DNA of 18,644 nt, from positions 1-18,644 of the forward strand of contig CAKTXZ010000027.1 in the NCBI GenBank assembly GCA_934632155.1, given 5' to 3'. Below are positions 6,621-14,481 of the stretch, piece by piece. The notes beneath the pieces were generated by a model that was given only the letters and a program-made list of their open reading frames with translations, was not told the DNA's origin and ran no database searches. Numbering within the stretch: position 1 is the first letter of the stretch; each line of letters begins with the position of its first letter. The position numbers and the translations under genes are program-made. The stretch comes from an uncultured Clostridia bacterium (GTDB lineage: Bacteria; Bacillota; Clostridia; Christensenellales; Aristaeellaceae).

Positions 6621-6649
6621 ATTATATCATAATTAAAATTTAATGGCAA
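6621..6649 (-). promoter_or_regulatory. Near-consensus minus-strand promoter, divergent from the XRE gene
   Basis: On the minus strand, -35 TTGCCA (6649-6644), a 17-base spacer and a perfect -10 TATAAT (6626-6621). TAATG (6641-6645) and CATTA (6659-6663) form the ends of an imperfect palindrome overlapping the -35 box, a plausible operator for the adjacent XRE regulator (inference). The transcript would carry the mini-ORFs and the signal-peptide remnant. Confidence 0.7.
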
Positions 6650-6712
6650 TATTCTTGTCATTATTTTTCGAAACTAATCAAATTATATATACTAAATACT
6701 GAGGTGAGCTGG

Positions 6713-7030
6713 ATGATTGGCGAACGGCTTCAGGAAATTCGGAAGGACCACGGCGACACGCAGCAGGCGCTGGCCGACAAACTGCATGCGTCGCTGTACG
6801 CCGTGCGCTGCTGGGAGCAGGGAAAAAGCGATCCGAGCCACGATACGCTGATAGCCATCTGCAGGCTGTATCGCATTTCCGCCGATTACCTTCTGGGAAT
6901 CACCGACGACCCCGCGCCCATCGCCCCTTCCGCGCCCGTGCTGCGGCTGCCCGCCGCCTTTCCCCGCGCCATGCTGCCGGAGCTGAAAACCTACGCGGAT
7001 TTTCTGGTTTACAGGGACAAAGCAAAATAA
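6713..7030 (+). CDS. XRE-family helix-turn-helix transcriptional regulator
   Basis: A 105-residue cytoplasmic DNA-binding protein. Residues about 3-58 form a Cro/CI-type HTH: IGERLQEIRKDHGDTQQALA, then the recognition region LYAVRCWEQGKSDPS and RLYRISADYLLGIT, the standard end of the domain. The C-terminal 40 residues are Pro/Ala-rich and have no recognised effector domain. The ATG at 6713 is chosen because GAGGTG ends 6 bases before it; the GTG at 6704 lies inside this ribosome site. A possible -10 TATACT is at 6688-6693. It diverges from the minus-strand leader promoter, so autoregulation and control of that transcript are likely. A terminator follows directly. Confidence 0.9.
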   Translation: MIGERLQEIRKDHGDTQQALADKLHASLYAVRCWEQGKSDPSHDTLIAICRLYRISADYLLGITDDPAPIAPSAPVLRLPAAFPRAMLPELKTYADFLVYRDKAK

Positions 7031-7036
7031 CGCCCG

Positions 7037-7061
7037 CCCGCCGTGCACGGACGGGTTTTTT
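7037..7061 (+). terminator. Rho-independent terminator of the XRE gene
   Basis: Stem CCCG-CCGTG/CACGG-A-CGGG with one bulged A, followed by six T. It begins seven bases after the stop codon. Confidence 0.85.
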
Positions 7062-7084
7062 CCTGTTTGTTTTTCTGCGGGCGC

Positions 7085-7113
7085 TATACAATTTCCGGCT
7101 TTTCGTGTATAAT
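7085..7113 (+). promoter_or_regulatory. Promoter of the M42 peptidase operon
   Basis: -35-like TATACA (7085-7090, 4 of 6 matches), 17-base spacer, perfect -10 TATAAT (7108-7113). It lies between the XRE terminator and the first M42 gene; a small GGGC/GCCC hairpin follows in the short leader. Confidence 0.7.
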
Positions 7114-7146
7114 GACGACGGGCAAAAGCCCACGGGAGGAAAGAAA

Positions 7147-8187
7147 ATGAAAACCGAAGAATTTCTGCGCACGGTGACGGCGCTGCCCGGCGTGACGGGC
7201 AACGAGCGCGCGGCGGCGGAATACATCGCCGAGGCCTTCCGCCCCTTCGTGGACGAGGTGGAAATCAACGCGCTCAACTGCGTCATCGCCCACAAAAAGG
7301 GCGCGGGCCCCAAGGTGCTCATCTGCGCCCATCTGGACGAAATCGGCATGATGGTATCCAAAATCGAAAAGGACGGCTGCCTGCGGCTCAAGAGCGTGGG
7401 CGGCGTGGACCCCCGCGTGCTGCCGGGCATGCGCGTACGCGTAATGGCGCGCGGCGGCGAAATGCTGGGCGTTGTCGGCGCGACGCCGCCGCACCTGCTG
7501 CGCGAGGCCGACCGCAAAAGCAATTACACCTTCGACAGCCTCTTTGTCGATCTGGGCATGGACGCGGAGCAGGTACGGCAGCGGGTGCAAATCGGCGACA
7601 ACGTATGCTTTGAGGCGCGCTATGTGGCGCTGAAAAACGGCCGCGTGGCCAGCAAAACGGTGGACGACCGCGGCTGCGTGGCGATCATGCTGCGCGCGGC
7701 GGAGCTGCTGACGAAGATGCGGCATCAGGCCGATTTGTACTTTGTGGCCACCTGTCAGGAGGAAATCGGCTCCTACGGCGCGCTGATCACGGGCTTCTCC
7801 GTCGCGCCGGATTACGGCGTGGCCTTTGATGTGTGCCATGCCACCACGCCCGGCGCGCCCGCGCTGAGCACGCAGAAGATCGATTCGCTGGTTGCGTCCA
7901 AGGGGCCCTTCCTGCATCCCATGCTGGTGAAAAAGCTGGAGGAGGCCGCCAAGGCCAACGGCGTCGCCCTGCAAACGGCGATCGACCCGCGCTATACCTC
8001 CACCGACGCGGACGAATTGTCCCTCACCCGCGCGGGCGTTCCGTCCGTGCTGATGTCGCTGCCCATCCGCTATATGCATACCAACGTGGAAACCTTTGAT
8101 ATGCATGCCCTGACGGAGGGCGCGCGCCTGCTGGCGCATTTCCTCGCCGACGTGGACGAGAGTTGGGAGGCAGAGCTATGGAACTGA
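7147..8187 (+). CDS. M42 family metallo-aminopeptidase, copy 1
   Basis: A 346-residue cytoplasmic peptidase of the M42 (TET/glutamyl aminopeptidase) family, which usually forms large tetrahedral dodecamers and trims N-terminal residues from peptides with two metal ions. All family motifs are present: the metal His in ICAHLDEIG (H62), the bridging Asp in TVDDRGC, the catalytic Glu pair in CQEEIGSYGA, the metal Asp in AFDVCH, and the last His in IRYMHTN. GGGAGG lies just upstream of the ATG at 7147; a longer in-frame reading from 7105 begins inside the promoter. First gene of an operon; its last ten bases overlap the start of the second M42 gene. Substrate preference cannot be read from sequence. 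Confidence 0.92.
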   Translation: MKTEEFLRTVTALPGVTGNERAAAEYIAEAFRPFVDEVEINALNCVIAHKKGAGPKVLICAHLDEIGMMVSKIEKDGCLRLKSVGGVDPRVLPGMRVRVMARGGEMLGVVGATPPHLLREADRKSNYTFDSLFVDLGMDAEQVRQRVQIGDNVCFEARYVALKNGRVASKTVDDRGCVAIMLRAAELLTKMRHQADLYFVATCQEEIGSYGALITGFSVAPDYGVAFDVCHATTPGAPALSTQKIDSLVASKGPFLHPMLVKKLEEAAKANGVALQTAIDPRYTSTDADELSLTRAGVPSVLMSLPIRYMHTNVETFDMHALTEGARLLAHFLADVDESWEAELWN

Positions 8188-9182
8188 AAACCCTGTGTGA
8201 AATCAACGGCGCTTCCGGCGACGAGCGGCTGGTCAGGAACGCCTTGCTCGAGGCCGCGCGGCCGCTGTGCGACAAGGTGAGCATCGACCGTATGGGCAAC
8301 GTCATCGCCTTCAAGAAGGGGCGCAGGGGACACCGCCATGTGCTGCTGAGCGCGCATATGGACGAAATCGGCTTCATCATCATGGACGCGAACGACGACG
8401 GCCTGCTGCTGTTCCGGCCCGTGGGCGCCATCGACCCGCGCGTGGCGGTGAGCAAATACGTCGTGGTCGGCGAAAAGAAAATCAAGGGCGTGATCGGCGC
8501 GCTGGCTATTCACCTGCAATCGGCGGACGACCGCAAGCGCGTCCTCCAGTGGGACGGCCTGTACATCGACATCGGCGCCAAGAGCAAGGACGAAGCGCTT
8601 TCCGAATGCCCGCCGGGCACGTTTGCCTATTACGACAACGATTATCAGGAATTCGGCGACGGCTTCGCGGTATCCAAGGCGCTGGACGACCGCGTGGGCT
8701 GCTACAACCTGCTGCGCCTGTTGGAGGGCGAATACGACGCGGATATCACCTGCGCTTTCGTGGTGCAGGAGGAGGTCGGCTGCCGCGGCGCGGCGGGCGC
8801 GGGCTTTTCCGCCAAGGCGGACGCCGTGATCGTGCTCGAGGGCACGTCGGCGGGCGACATGGGCGATGTGGACAAAACCCGCACCGTGTGCTGCGCCGGC
8901 GACGGCGTGGCGATCTCCTTTATGGATCACGCGTCCATCGCGGACGTCGGGCTGTTTCAGGCGCTGTGCGCGCTCGCGGAAAAAAACGGCGTCAGGCATC
9001 AGCTCAAGCGCGGCGTCACCGGAAGCAACGACGCCGGCGCCTATCAGCGCAGCGCCGAGGGCAAGCGCACCTGCGTGCTCTCCGTTCCCTGCCGCTATAT
9101 TCACGGCCCCAGCTCCGTCATGAAGCTGTCGGACATGGAAGACCAATATCTGCTGGCCAAGGCCTTCGTGCTGAACGCCTGA
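8178..9182 (+). CDS. M42 family metallo-aminopeptidase, copy 2
   Basis: A 334-residue paralogue of its neighbours. Motifs: SAHMDEIGF (metal His, H60), KALDDRVGC, VQEEVGCRGA with the catalytic Glu, and CRYIHGP. The second-metal ligand region is LEGTSAGD: a Glu stands where copies 1 and 3 have Asp, marking a separate M42 subgroup. The ATG at 8178 is supported by GGGAGG at 8165-8170, within the end of copy 1, so translation is likely coupled. The charged segment GVTGSNDAGAYQRSAEG near the C-terminus is typical of the substrate pocket region. Copies 1-3 may assemble separately or as mixed particles. Confidence 0.92.
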   Translation: MELKTLCEINGASGDERLVRNALLEAARPLCDKVSIDRMGNVIAFKKGRRGHRHVLLSAHMDEIGFIIMDANDDGLLLFRPVGAIDPRVAVSKYVVVGEKKIKGVIGALAIHLQSADDRKRVLQWDGLYIDIGAKSKDEALSECPPGTFAYYDNDYQEFGDGFAVSKALDDRVGCYNLLRLLEGEYDADITCAFVVQEEVGCRGAAGAGFSAKADAVIVLEGTSAGDMGDVDKTRTVCCAGDGVAISFMDHASIADVGLFQALCALAEKNGVRHQLKRGVTGSNDAGAYQRSAEGKRTCVLSVPCRYIHGPSSVMKLSDMEDQYLLAKAFVLNA

Positions 9183-9201
9183 TTGAAGGAGGAAAATCAA
9201 A

Positions 9202-10194
9202 ATGTTGCTGGATACGCTGAAAAAGGTATTATCCGTTTACGGCCCCTCCGGCCGCGAAGGCGGCGTGGCGGACACGGTGCTCGGCCTGCTGGAAGGCAAA
9301 TACGATGAAAAGCGCGTCGACGCGCTGGGCAACCTGATCCTGACCAAAAAGGGTCAGCCGGGCGGCAAAACGATCATGTTCTCCGCGCACATGGACCATA
9401 TCGGCCTGATCGTGACCGACGTGGAGGACGAGGGCTTCCTGCGCGTGACGAACGTGGGCGGCGTTTCGGTGGACATGAGCAATACGCGCCATGTGGTCTT
9501 TTCCAACGGCGTGGAGGGCGTGGCCGTCTGCCAGCCCCTCAAGGGCGAAGCCGCCGGCATGCAGCATCTGTTCGTGGATATCGGCGCGGAGGATAAGCAG
9601 GATGCGCTCAAAAAGGTTTCCATCGGCGACGTATGCGTGTACGCGCCGGACGTTATCATGCTCGGCGACCATCGCGTGGCCGCGCCCGCCATGGACGACC
9701 GCTGCGCCTGCGCGCTGCTGGTGGAATTGATGCGCGCGCTGGACGCGCCCGTCAACACCGTCGTGGCCGTCTTTTCCACGCAGGAGGAGCTCGGCCTGCG
9801 CGGCGCCACCGTGGCGGCGTATTCCGTCGCGCCGGATATGGGCGTGGGCATCGACGTGACCGCGTGGGGCGATACGCCGGAGGTCAAGCTTCCGGCAGTC
9901 AAGCTGGGCGCGGGCGCGGCAATCAAGTTCATGGATCGCGGCATGGTCGCAACGCCCGCGGTACGCGACGCGCTGCTTGCCGCCGCCGAGCGGGCAGGCG
10001 CGCCCTTCCAGCGCGAGGTGCTGCCCTTTGGCAGCACGGACGGCGCGGCCATTCAGCATGCGCGCGGCGGCATTCCCGCCGGCACGCTGTCCATTCCCTG
10101 CCGCTATGTCCACTCCGCTTGCGAAACCATCGATATGCGCGACATGGAAAGCGCGCTGGCCATTCTCAAGGAATTCGTCAGGGGCGCCTATTGA
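9202..10194 (+). CDS. M42 family metallo-aminopeptidase, copy 3
   Basis: A 330-residue paralogue, third in the tandem set, 19 bases after copy 2 with a strong AAGGAGG site. Motifs: SAHMDHIGL (metal His, H63; the residue after Asp is His rather than the Glu of copies 1 and 2), AMDDRCAC, TQEELGLRGA, GIDVTAWGDTPE (metal Asp) and CRYVHSACETIDM (last metal His). FGSTDGAAIQ is the pocket loop. Every metal and catalytic residue seems intact, so all three copies should be active. The set is probably specialised for different N-terminal residues. Confidence 0.92.
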   Translation: MLLDTLKKVLSVYGPSGREGGVADTVLGLLEGKYDEKRVDALGNLILTKKGQPGGKTIMFSAHMDHIGLIVTDVEDEGFLRVTNVGGVSVDMSNTRHVVFSNGVEGVAVCQPLKGEAAGMQHLFVDIGAEDKQDALKKVSIGDVCVYAPDVIMLGDHRVAAPAMDDRCACALLVELMRALDAPVNTVVAVFSTQEELGLRGATVAAYSVAPDMGVGIDVTAWGDTPEVKLPAVKLGAGAAIKFMDRGMVATPAVRDALLAAAERAGAPFQREVLPFGSTDGAAIQHARGGIPAGTLSIPCRYVHSACETIDMRDMESALAILKEFVRGAY

Positions 10195-10214
10195 AGCCGG
10201 AGGAGGAAAACCGA

Positions 10215-10670
10215 ATGAAGCTTGCCGAAGCACTGATGGAACGCGCCGACGTGCAAAAGCGCATCGATCAAATGGCGGCGCGCCTGAGCAACAACGCCAA
10301 GGTACAGGAGGACGAAGCGCCCGCCGAGGCGCCCGAGGCGCTGCTTGACGAACTCGCCGCCCTCGTCGCCCGGCAGGAGGCGCTGGTCACGGCGATTAAC
10401 CTGAAAAACAGCGCGACGACAGTCGAGGGCGAAAGCCTGACGGCGCTGCTGGCGCGGCGCGACGCATGGCAAAGGCATGTGAGCCTCCTGCGACATTTTC
10501 TCGACGACGCCTCCTGCCTGACCGACCGCGCCAGCCGCAGTGAAATCAAGATTGTCAGCACGGTAAACGTCGCGGCGCTGCAGGCGGAACTGGACCGGCA
10601 AAGCAAACGCCTGCGCATGCTGGACGCCGCCATTCAGGCGGCGAACTGGACGACGGATATCGACGTATAA
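10215..10670 (+). CDS. DIP1984 family protein (DUF6847)
   Basis: A 151-residue soluble protein. The sequence from MKLAEALMERADVQKRIDQM through ALLARRDAWQRHVSLLRHFL to ANWTTDIDV matches the DIP1984 family, sometimes named septicolysin-like: two long coiled-coil segments and the conserved SRSEIKIVSTVNVAALQ and end motif ANWTT. The biochemical role of the family is unknown. It has GGAGGAAAA upstream and follows the third M42 gene by 20 bases on the same strand, so it is the last gene of the peptidase operon. It may be an adaptor or just a passenger. Confidence 0.88.
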   Translation: MKLAEALMERADVQKRIDQMAARLSNNAKVQEDEAPAEAPEALLDELAALVARQEALVTAINLKNSATTVEGESLTALLARRDAWQRHVSLLRHFLDDASCLTDRASRSEIKIVSTVNVAALQAELDRQSKRLRMLDAAIQAANWTTDIDV

Positions 10671-10690
10671 AGCGACGGTAGCGCGGCGGA

Positions 10691-10725
10691 GCGGGTGCCA
10701 TCTCTGCGGCTGAGAATGAGACCGC
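10691..10725 (+). other. TPP-riboswitch-like P2-P3 arm, 3' half absent
   Basis: The sequence GCGGGTGCC...GGCTGAGA...GACCGC has the two conserved blocks of the thiamine pyrophosphate aptamer's pyrimidine-sensing arm in the right order, with GCGG/CCGC (P2) and GCC/GGC (P3) pairing. The second conserved half (CCTGA...GGnTAAnnCC...GTAGGGA) is not found downstream. No thiamine gene lies in the window. A truncated relic or coincidence. Confidence 0.3.
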
Positions 10726-11012
10726 ACGCATGCGCCGCGCGGGGGCGCGGCATCCTTCGTATTGTCATCCCCCGCACAGAGCACACGCGCACATACACAG
10801 CGCACCTTCATCACCACGGCGCCGGCCGCCGCGCGAGGGCGGGCAAGGGGAAACGCTCGATACGCCGATTTCCGTGCGCTTCCGGCGCGCGTTTTGAAAG
10901 CGATACGGCCGTCTTCGTCGGCCATCGCGCATGAAGACCGAATGCAAACGGCGGCTTGAAGGCGCGCAGGCCCAAGCGCCGGAAACGCGCGTCGGCCCGG
11001 AAATTGTATCAT
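10726..11012. other. Intergenic, no gene recognised
   Basis: GC-rich sequence after the peptidase operon. A 7-bp hairpin GCCGCGC/GCGCGGC (10734-10751, loop GGGG) is the only clear structure. Open frames on both strands are low-complexity Arg/Ala-rich readings without ribosome sites. Confidence 0.5.
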
Positions 11013-11062
11013 AAAAAGCAGAGGGGAAGCGCTCTCAGTACAGCAAGAGCGCTTCCCCTCTG
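11013..11062 (-). terminator. Strong minus-strand terminator of the NSS gene
   Basis: Perfect 17-bp stem CAGAGGGGAAGCGCTCT / AGAGCGCTTCCCCTCTG with a ten-base loop, followed on the minus strand by CTTTTT. It is about 265 bases beyond the symporter stop, after a second hairpin with the same stem core. Confidence 0.75.
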
Positions 11063-11266
11063 TGTGTCACAAGCTGCATTTTGGCCACGCTTCCTACAGG
11101 ATGAAGGGTTTCATTCTGCAGGACAAGGCTGCGGAAATGACTTTTCTTCGCGACCGCTTTGAAAAATCTCCCCGCTCGAAAAAGCCGGGCAATACGAATC
11201 AACGTGAAGCGCTGCCCGCCCTTCGTTGCATCCCGCAGGATGAAGTATAGCTTTTTTGACAGTCAA

Positions 11267-11302
11267 GGGGAAGCGCTCCCGCCACGGCCAGCGCGCTTCC
11301 CC
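11267..11302 (-). other. Hairpin sharing the stem of the 11013-11062 terminator
   Basis: 10-bp stem GGGGAAGCGC (11267-11276) / GCGCTTCCCC (11293-11302), 16-base loop, right after the symporter stop. No T-run follows on either strand; TTGACAGTCAA, a small palindrome, abuts it. Probably a 3'-end stem of the symporter mRNA. Confidence 0.6.
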
Positions 11303-11326
11303 CGATTCGCTTCGCAAACCCTTCCC

Positions 11327-12730
11327 TCAGAACAGGGACATCGCCAGCACAACCAGAATAATCAACGGCAGGACATAGGTCATGTACGGACGAATCCAGC
11401 CGGGAACCTTCAGGCCGTGACCGGCGTTGACCTCTCGCTCATAATTCTTCCAGCCCCAGCCATAGCGGCGGGTGCAGAACAGCACGTATACCAGACTGCC
11501 CACGGGCAACGCGATGTTGGAAACAAGGAAATCCTCAAAATCGCCGAAATTGCGGCCAAGGAAGATCTTCTGGCTGAAAACGCCGCCGTAATTGCTGAAA
11601 ATGAAGGGCAGCGAGCCAACCATAATCAGCGCGGTATTGATCAGCGCAACCTGCCAGCGCTTGAGCTTCGTGCCCTCCAGCCAGAAGGACATGATGTTCT
11701 CAAACACAGCGATCACGGTGGAAATCGCGGCGAAGATCATGAACAGGAAGAACAGCGAACCGATCAGCCGCCCGCCCGCCATGTTATTGAAAATGGAGGA
11801 GAGCGTGGTGAACAGGAAGCCCGCGCCGGCCTGATCGGCGCTCACGCCCGTCGCGTCGGGGTTAAAGGTGAAGAAGGCGGGGAAGATGACCAAGCCGCTC
11901 ATCAGCGCCACAAAGGTGTCCAGCCCGATGATGGTGAAGGTTTCGCCCAGCAGGCTGCGGTCTCTGTCGATATAGCTGCCGAAAATCGCGATGGAGCCGA
12001 TGCCGAGGCTAAGCGTAAAGAACGCCTGACTCATGGCGGCGGAAACGACCGTGCCCACGCCGTATTCCTTCAGCGGCGCGGCGGAGGGCACCAGATAAAA
12101 CTTCAGCCCCGCGCCCGCGCCCGGCAGCGTGCAGGAATAAATCGCCAGCGCCAAAACAAGCCCCAGCAAAATCACCATCATGACCTTGGTGATGCGCTCT
12201 ACGCCCTTTTGCAGCCCCAGCGCACACACGCCAAAGCAGGCGGCAATCACGCCGAAGGTCACGATCAGGTTCAGGCCGGGGTTCGTCACAATTCCGCCAA
12301 AGACGTTTCCCAGCGCCTCCGCCGTCGTATACTGCATGATATCGCCGGAAAGATATTTGAAAAAATACACCACAAACCAGCCGGAAATGCAGGTATAGAA
12401 CATCATCAGCAGGTAATTGCCCGCGACGCCCAGATACTTCATCCAGTGCCACTTCTGGCCCTTCTTCTCCAGTACGTTGAAGGAGGTGGCAATGCTGCGG
12501 CGGCTGCCGCGGCCCACCGCCAGCTCCGCCGTCATGACCGGAACGCCCAGCAGCAGCAGAAAGGCCAGATAAAACAGCAGGAAGATACCGCCGCCGTACG
12601 CGCCGCACCAGATGGGAAAGCGGTACACGTTTCCCAAGCCGATGGCGCAGCCCGCCGAAATCAGCACAAAGCCCAGTCGCGATGAGAACTTTTCCCGGTT
12701 TTCCATGAGGGCAGACCTCGCTTTCGCCAT
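11327..12730 (-). CDS. NSS family sodium-dependent transporter (SNF/LeuT type)
   Basis: A 467-residue membrane protein of the neurotransmitter:sodium symporter family, which imports amino acids (or related amines) with sodium. The N-terminus SSRLGFVLISAGCAIGLGN followed by VYRFPIWCGAYGGG is the unwound TM1 with sodium and substrate contacts; ELAVGRGSRRS follows TM2. About 11-12 hydrophobic helices are visible, and FSQAFF-like ligand helix 6 appears as AMSQAFFTLSLGIGSIAIFGSY. Substrate cannot be read. The start is uncertain: ATG 12730 (weak GAAGAAA site) or ATG 12706 (MENREKF, nine bases after GAGG), the latter closer to family N-termini. It has its own promoter and is separated by terminators from the aminotransferase upstream. 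Confidence 0.92.
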   Translation of the reverse strand: MAKARSALMENREKFSSRLGFVLISAGCAIGLGNVYRFPIWCGAYGGGIFLLFYLAFLLLLGVPVMTAELAVGRGSRRSIATSFNVLEKKGQKWHWMKYLGVAGNYLLMMFYTCISGWFVVYFFKYLSGDIMQYTTAEALGNVFGGIVTNPGLNLIVTFGVIAACFGVCALGLQKGVERITKVMMVILLGLVLALAIYSCTLPGAGAGLKFYLVPSAAPLKEYGVGTVVSAAMSQAFFTLSLGIGSIAIFGSYIDRDRSLLGETFTIIGLDTFVALMSGLVIFPAFFTFNPDATGVSADQAGAGFLFTTLSSIFNNMAGGRLIGSLFFLFMIFAAISTVIAVFENIMSFWLEGTKLKRWQVALINTALIMVGSLPFIFSNYGGVFSQKIFLGRNFGDFEDFLVSNIALPVGSLVYVLFCTRRYGWGWKNYEREVNAGHGLKVPGWIRPYMTYVLPLIILVVLAMSLF

Positions 12731-12766
12731 GTTTTCTTCGGTATCATTCGATATTATGAATATTGT

Positions 12767-12795
12767 ATCATAGATTGTTTTGGACGCGCAAGCAA
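12767..12795 (-). promoter_or_regulatory. Promoter of the NSS transporter gene
   Basis: Minus strand: -35 TTGCTT (12795-12790), 17-base spacer, -10 TATGAT (12772-12767). The leader before 12730 is short. Confidence 0.65.
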
Positions 12796-12858
12796 TTTTT
12801 TTCGCACGTTAATATGTACAAATTGGAGGATCCTTCGGGCGCAAAGGGCGAAACGCAC

Positions 12859-12883
12859 AAAAAAACGGCCGTCCCATGGGCGG
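12859..12883 (-). terminator. Minus-strand terminator between aminotransferase and symporter
   Basis: On the minus strand, CCGCCCATGGGACGG forms a short stem (12883-12869) followed by CCG and seven T (12865-12859). It would end transcripts coming from the aminotransferase before the symporter promoter. Confidence 0.55.
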
Positions 12884-12929
12884 TAACGCTGTGCAAGCCG
12901 TCGCTTTTGCCCGCATGGCGTAAATCCAA

Positions 12930-12960
12930 AACAGGCGCTCCCTGCTTGGGCGCGCCTGTT
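12930..12960. terminator. Bidirectional hairpin after the aminotransferase
   Basis: Perfect 9-bp stem AACAGGCGC/GCGCCTGTT with a 13-base loop, 65 bases past the aminotransferase stop. T-runs follow on both sides (CTTTTTA on plus, TTTTGG on minus). Confidence 0.7.
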
Positions 12961-13025
12961 CTTTTTATGTTTTTTACGGCTTTCCCACGCCTTATGTCCT
13001 TTTCACAGCTTGCCCGCGCCCATGA

Positions 13026-14240
13026 TTATATGGCCTGCTCTACATCCATTTCAGCCAGAAACGCGCGCAGGCGGCGCATGGCCTCGATGATGCGCGCGTC
13101 GGAAACGGCATAGGAAACGCGGCAGTAGCCCGGCGCGCCGAAGGGGTCGCCCGGCACAACGGCGATTTGCGCGTATTCCAGCAGCAGCGCCGCCACGTCC
13201 TCGCTGCTTTCGATCACACGGCCGTCGTATTCGCGCCCCAGCAGGGAACGCACGTCCAGCATGATATAAAACGCGCCCTTAGGTTCAAAGCAGGATACGC
13301 CGGGCAGCGCGCGTACAAGGGAAACGATCAGATCGCGCCGCCGCGCAAAGGCCGCCGCCATATCGCGCACGCACTGCTGATCGCCCTGCAGGGCGGCAAG
13401 GCCGGCCGCCTGCGCGATGGAGTTGGGGTTGCCCGTCGCATGGCTTTGATACGCGCCCATCGCGGCGATGAGCGCCTTGGGCCCTGCGGCGTAGCCCAGC
13501 CGCCAGCCCGTCATGGCGAAGGACTTGCTGAAGCCGTTGACCAGCACCGTGCGCGCATAAATCGCGGGGGAAAGCGAAGCGATGCTCGCGGCCTCCGCGC
13601 CGTCGTAGACGAGCTGGTCGTAAATTTCATCGCTGATGATATAAAAATCCTTTTCAACCGCCAGTTGACCCACGGCCAGCAGCTGCTCCCGCGTCCAGAC
13701 GGCGCCGGTCGGGTTGCTGGGCGAATTGACAATGATGGCCTTGGTGCGCTCGGTCACGGCGGCGCGCAGCTTCTCAATGCCCGGCACGAAGCCCTCGCTC
13801 TCGTCGGCGTAAACCCACACGGCCTTGCCGCCCGCCATCGCGATCATTTCAGGGTAGCTTACCCAGCAGGGCGCGGGCAGAATCACCTCGTCGCCCGGGT
13901 CGAGCATGGCGAACAACGCGTTCACCAGCGCCTGCTTCGCGCCTGTGCAGATCAGCACCTGATTGGCCGCGTAGCTTACGCCCTTCTCGCGGGCGATATA
14001 ATCGGCCGTCGCCTGCCGCAGCGCGGGCATGCCGCTCGCCGCGGTATAGCGGGTAAAGCCCTCGTCGATCGCCTGATGCGCGGCGCGGCAGATATGCTCC
14101 GGCGTGGGAAAATCCGGTTCGCCCGCGCCAAGGCTGATGACGTCCTTGCCCTGCGCACGCATTTCGTTTGCCATTGCGTTTATCTTCAAGGTAGCGGAGG
14201 GCGCAATGCCCCGGCACATTTTTGAAATCGTCAGGCTCAT
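13026..14240 (-). CDS. Class I PLP-dependent aminotransferase (aspartate aminotransferase type)
   Basis: A 404-residue fold-type I aminotransferase that moves amino groups between amino acids (probably aspartate) and 2-oxoglutarate, in the cytoplasm. Seen: SLGAGEPDFPTP near residues 36-47, YTAASGMPALR, NSPSNPTG (N172-G179), the cofactor-contacting D204 and Y207 in ISDEIYDQL, the Schiff-base lysine K239 in NGFSKSFAMTGWRLGY, and a C-terminal carboxylate-binding Arg in CRVSYAVS. Length and motifs fit the Bacillus-type (Ib/gamma) aspartate aminotransferases; related enzymes prefer other substrates, so specificity is unproven. AAGGAGG lies 10 bases before the ATG. It stands alone, with terminators downstream. 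Confidence 0.92.
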   Translation of the reverse strand: MSLTISKMCRGIAPSATLKINAMANEMRAQGKDVISLGAGEPDFPTPEHICRAAHQAIDEGFTRYTAASGMPALRQATADYIAREKGVSYAANQVLICTGAKQALVNALFAMLDPGDEVILPAPCWVSYPEMIAMAGGKAVWVYADESEGFVPGIEKLRAAVTERTKAIIVNSPSNPTGAVWTREQLLAVGQLAVEKDFYIISDEIYDQLVYDGAEAASIASLSPAIYARTVLVNGFSKSFAMTGWRLGYAAGPKALIAAMGAYQSHATGNPNSIAQAAGLAALQGDQQCVRDMAAAFARRRDLIVSLVRALPGVSCFEPKGAFYIMLDVRSLLGREYDGRVIESSEDVAALLLEYAQIAVVPGDPFGAPGYCRVSYAVSDARIIEAMRRLRAFLAEMDVEQAI

Positions 14241-14420
14241 GGGTCGGTTCCTCCTTCGGCACGGCCGGTGATTGGAATTTTCTAAGAACTATTTCTGCAT
14301 AATCTCATTTTTTCCTGCCTGATTCTCAAAAGTTTTCGAAAAAAATGAATTTTTGTTCTTTCAAAGTTGCAAATTCGTTGATCGTGCAGCATCCGCCGGC
14401 CCAAATGCCGCCGGCGCGCC

Positions 14421-14449
14421 TTGACAACGGAGCTGCAGCGTGATACGAT
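14421..14449 (+). promoter_or_regulatory. Promoter of the GNAT-popT operon
   Basis: TTGACA (14421-14426), 17-base spacer, TACGAT (14444-14449). The ATG follows at 14482 with a good AGGAGA site. The divergent aminotransferase starts at 14240. Confidence 0.8.
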
Positions 14450-14481
14450 GCATAAAAGTTTCCGAAAAAGGAGAGCTTTTC

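Noticed and set aside
11062..11317. Short frames between the two GGGGAAGCGC hairpins on both strands
   Set aside because: No ribosome site, no recognisable family, and they begin or end inside hairpin stems.
11159..12685. 508-codon plus-strand frame opposite the NSS transporter
   Set aside because: His/Gln/Arg-rich shadow; the minus strand gives a complete, well-known transporter.
12763..13113. Plus-strand frame of 116 codons between the symporter and aminotransferase
   Set aside because: It runs through two hairpin terminators and antisense to the aminotransferase end; no ribosome site or recognisable motif.
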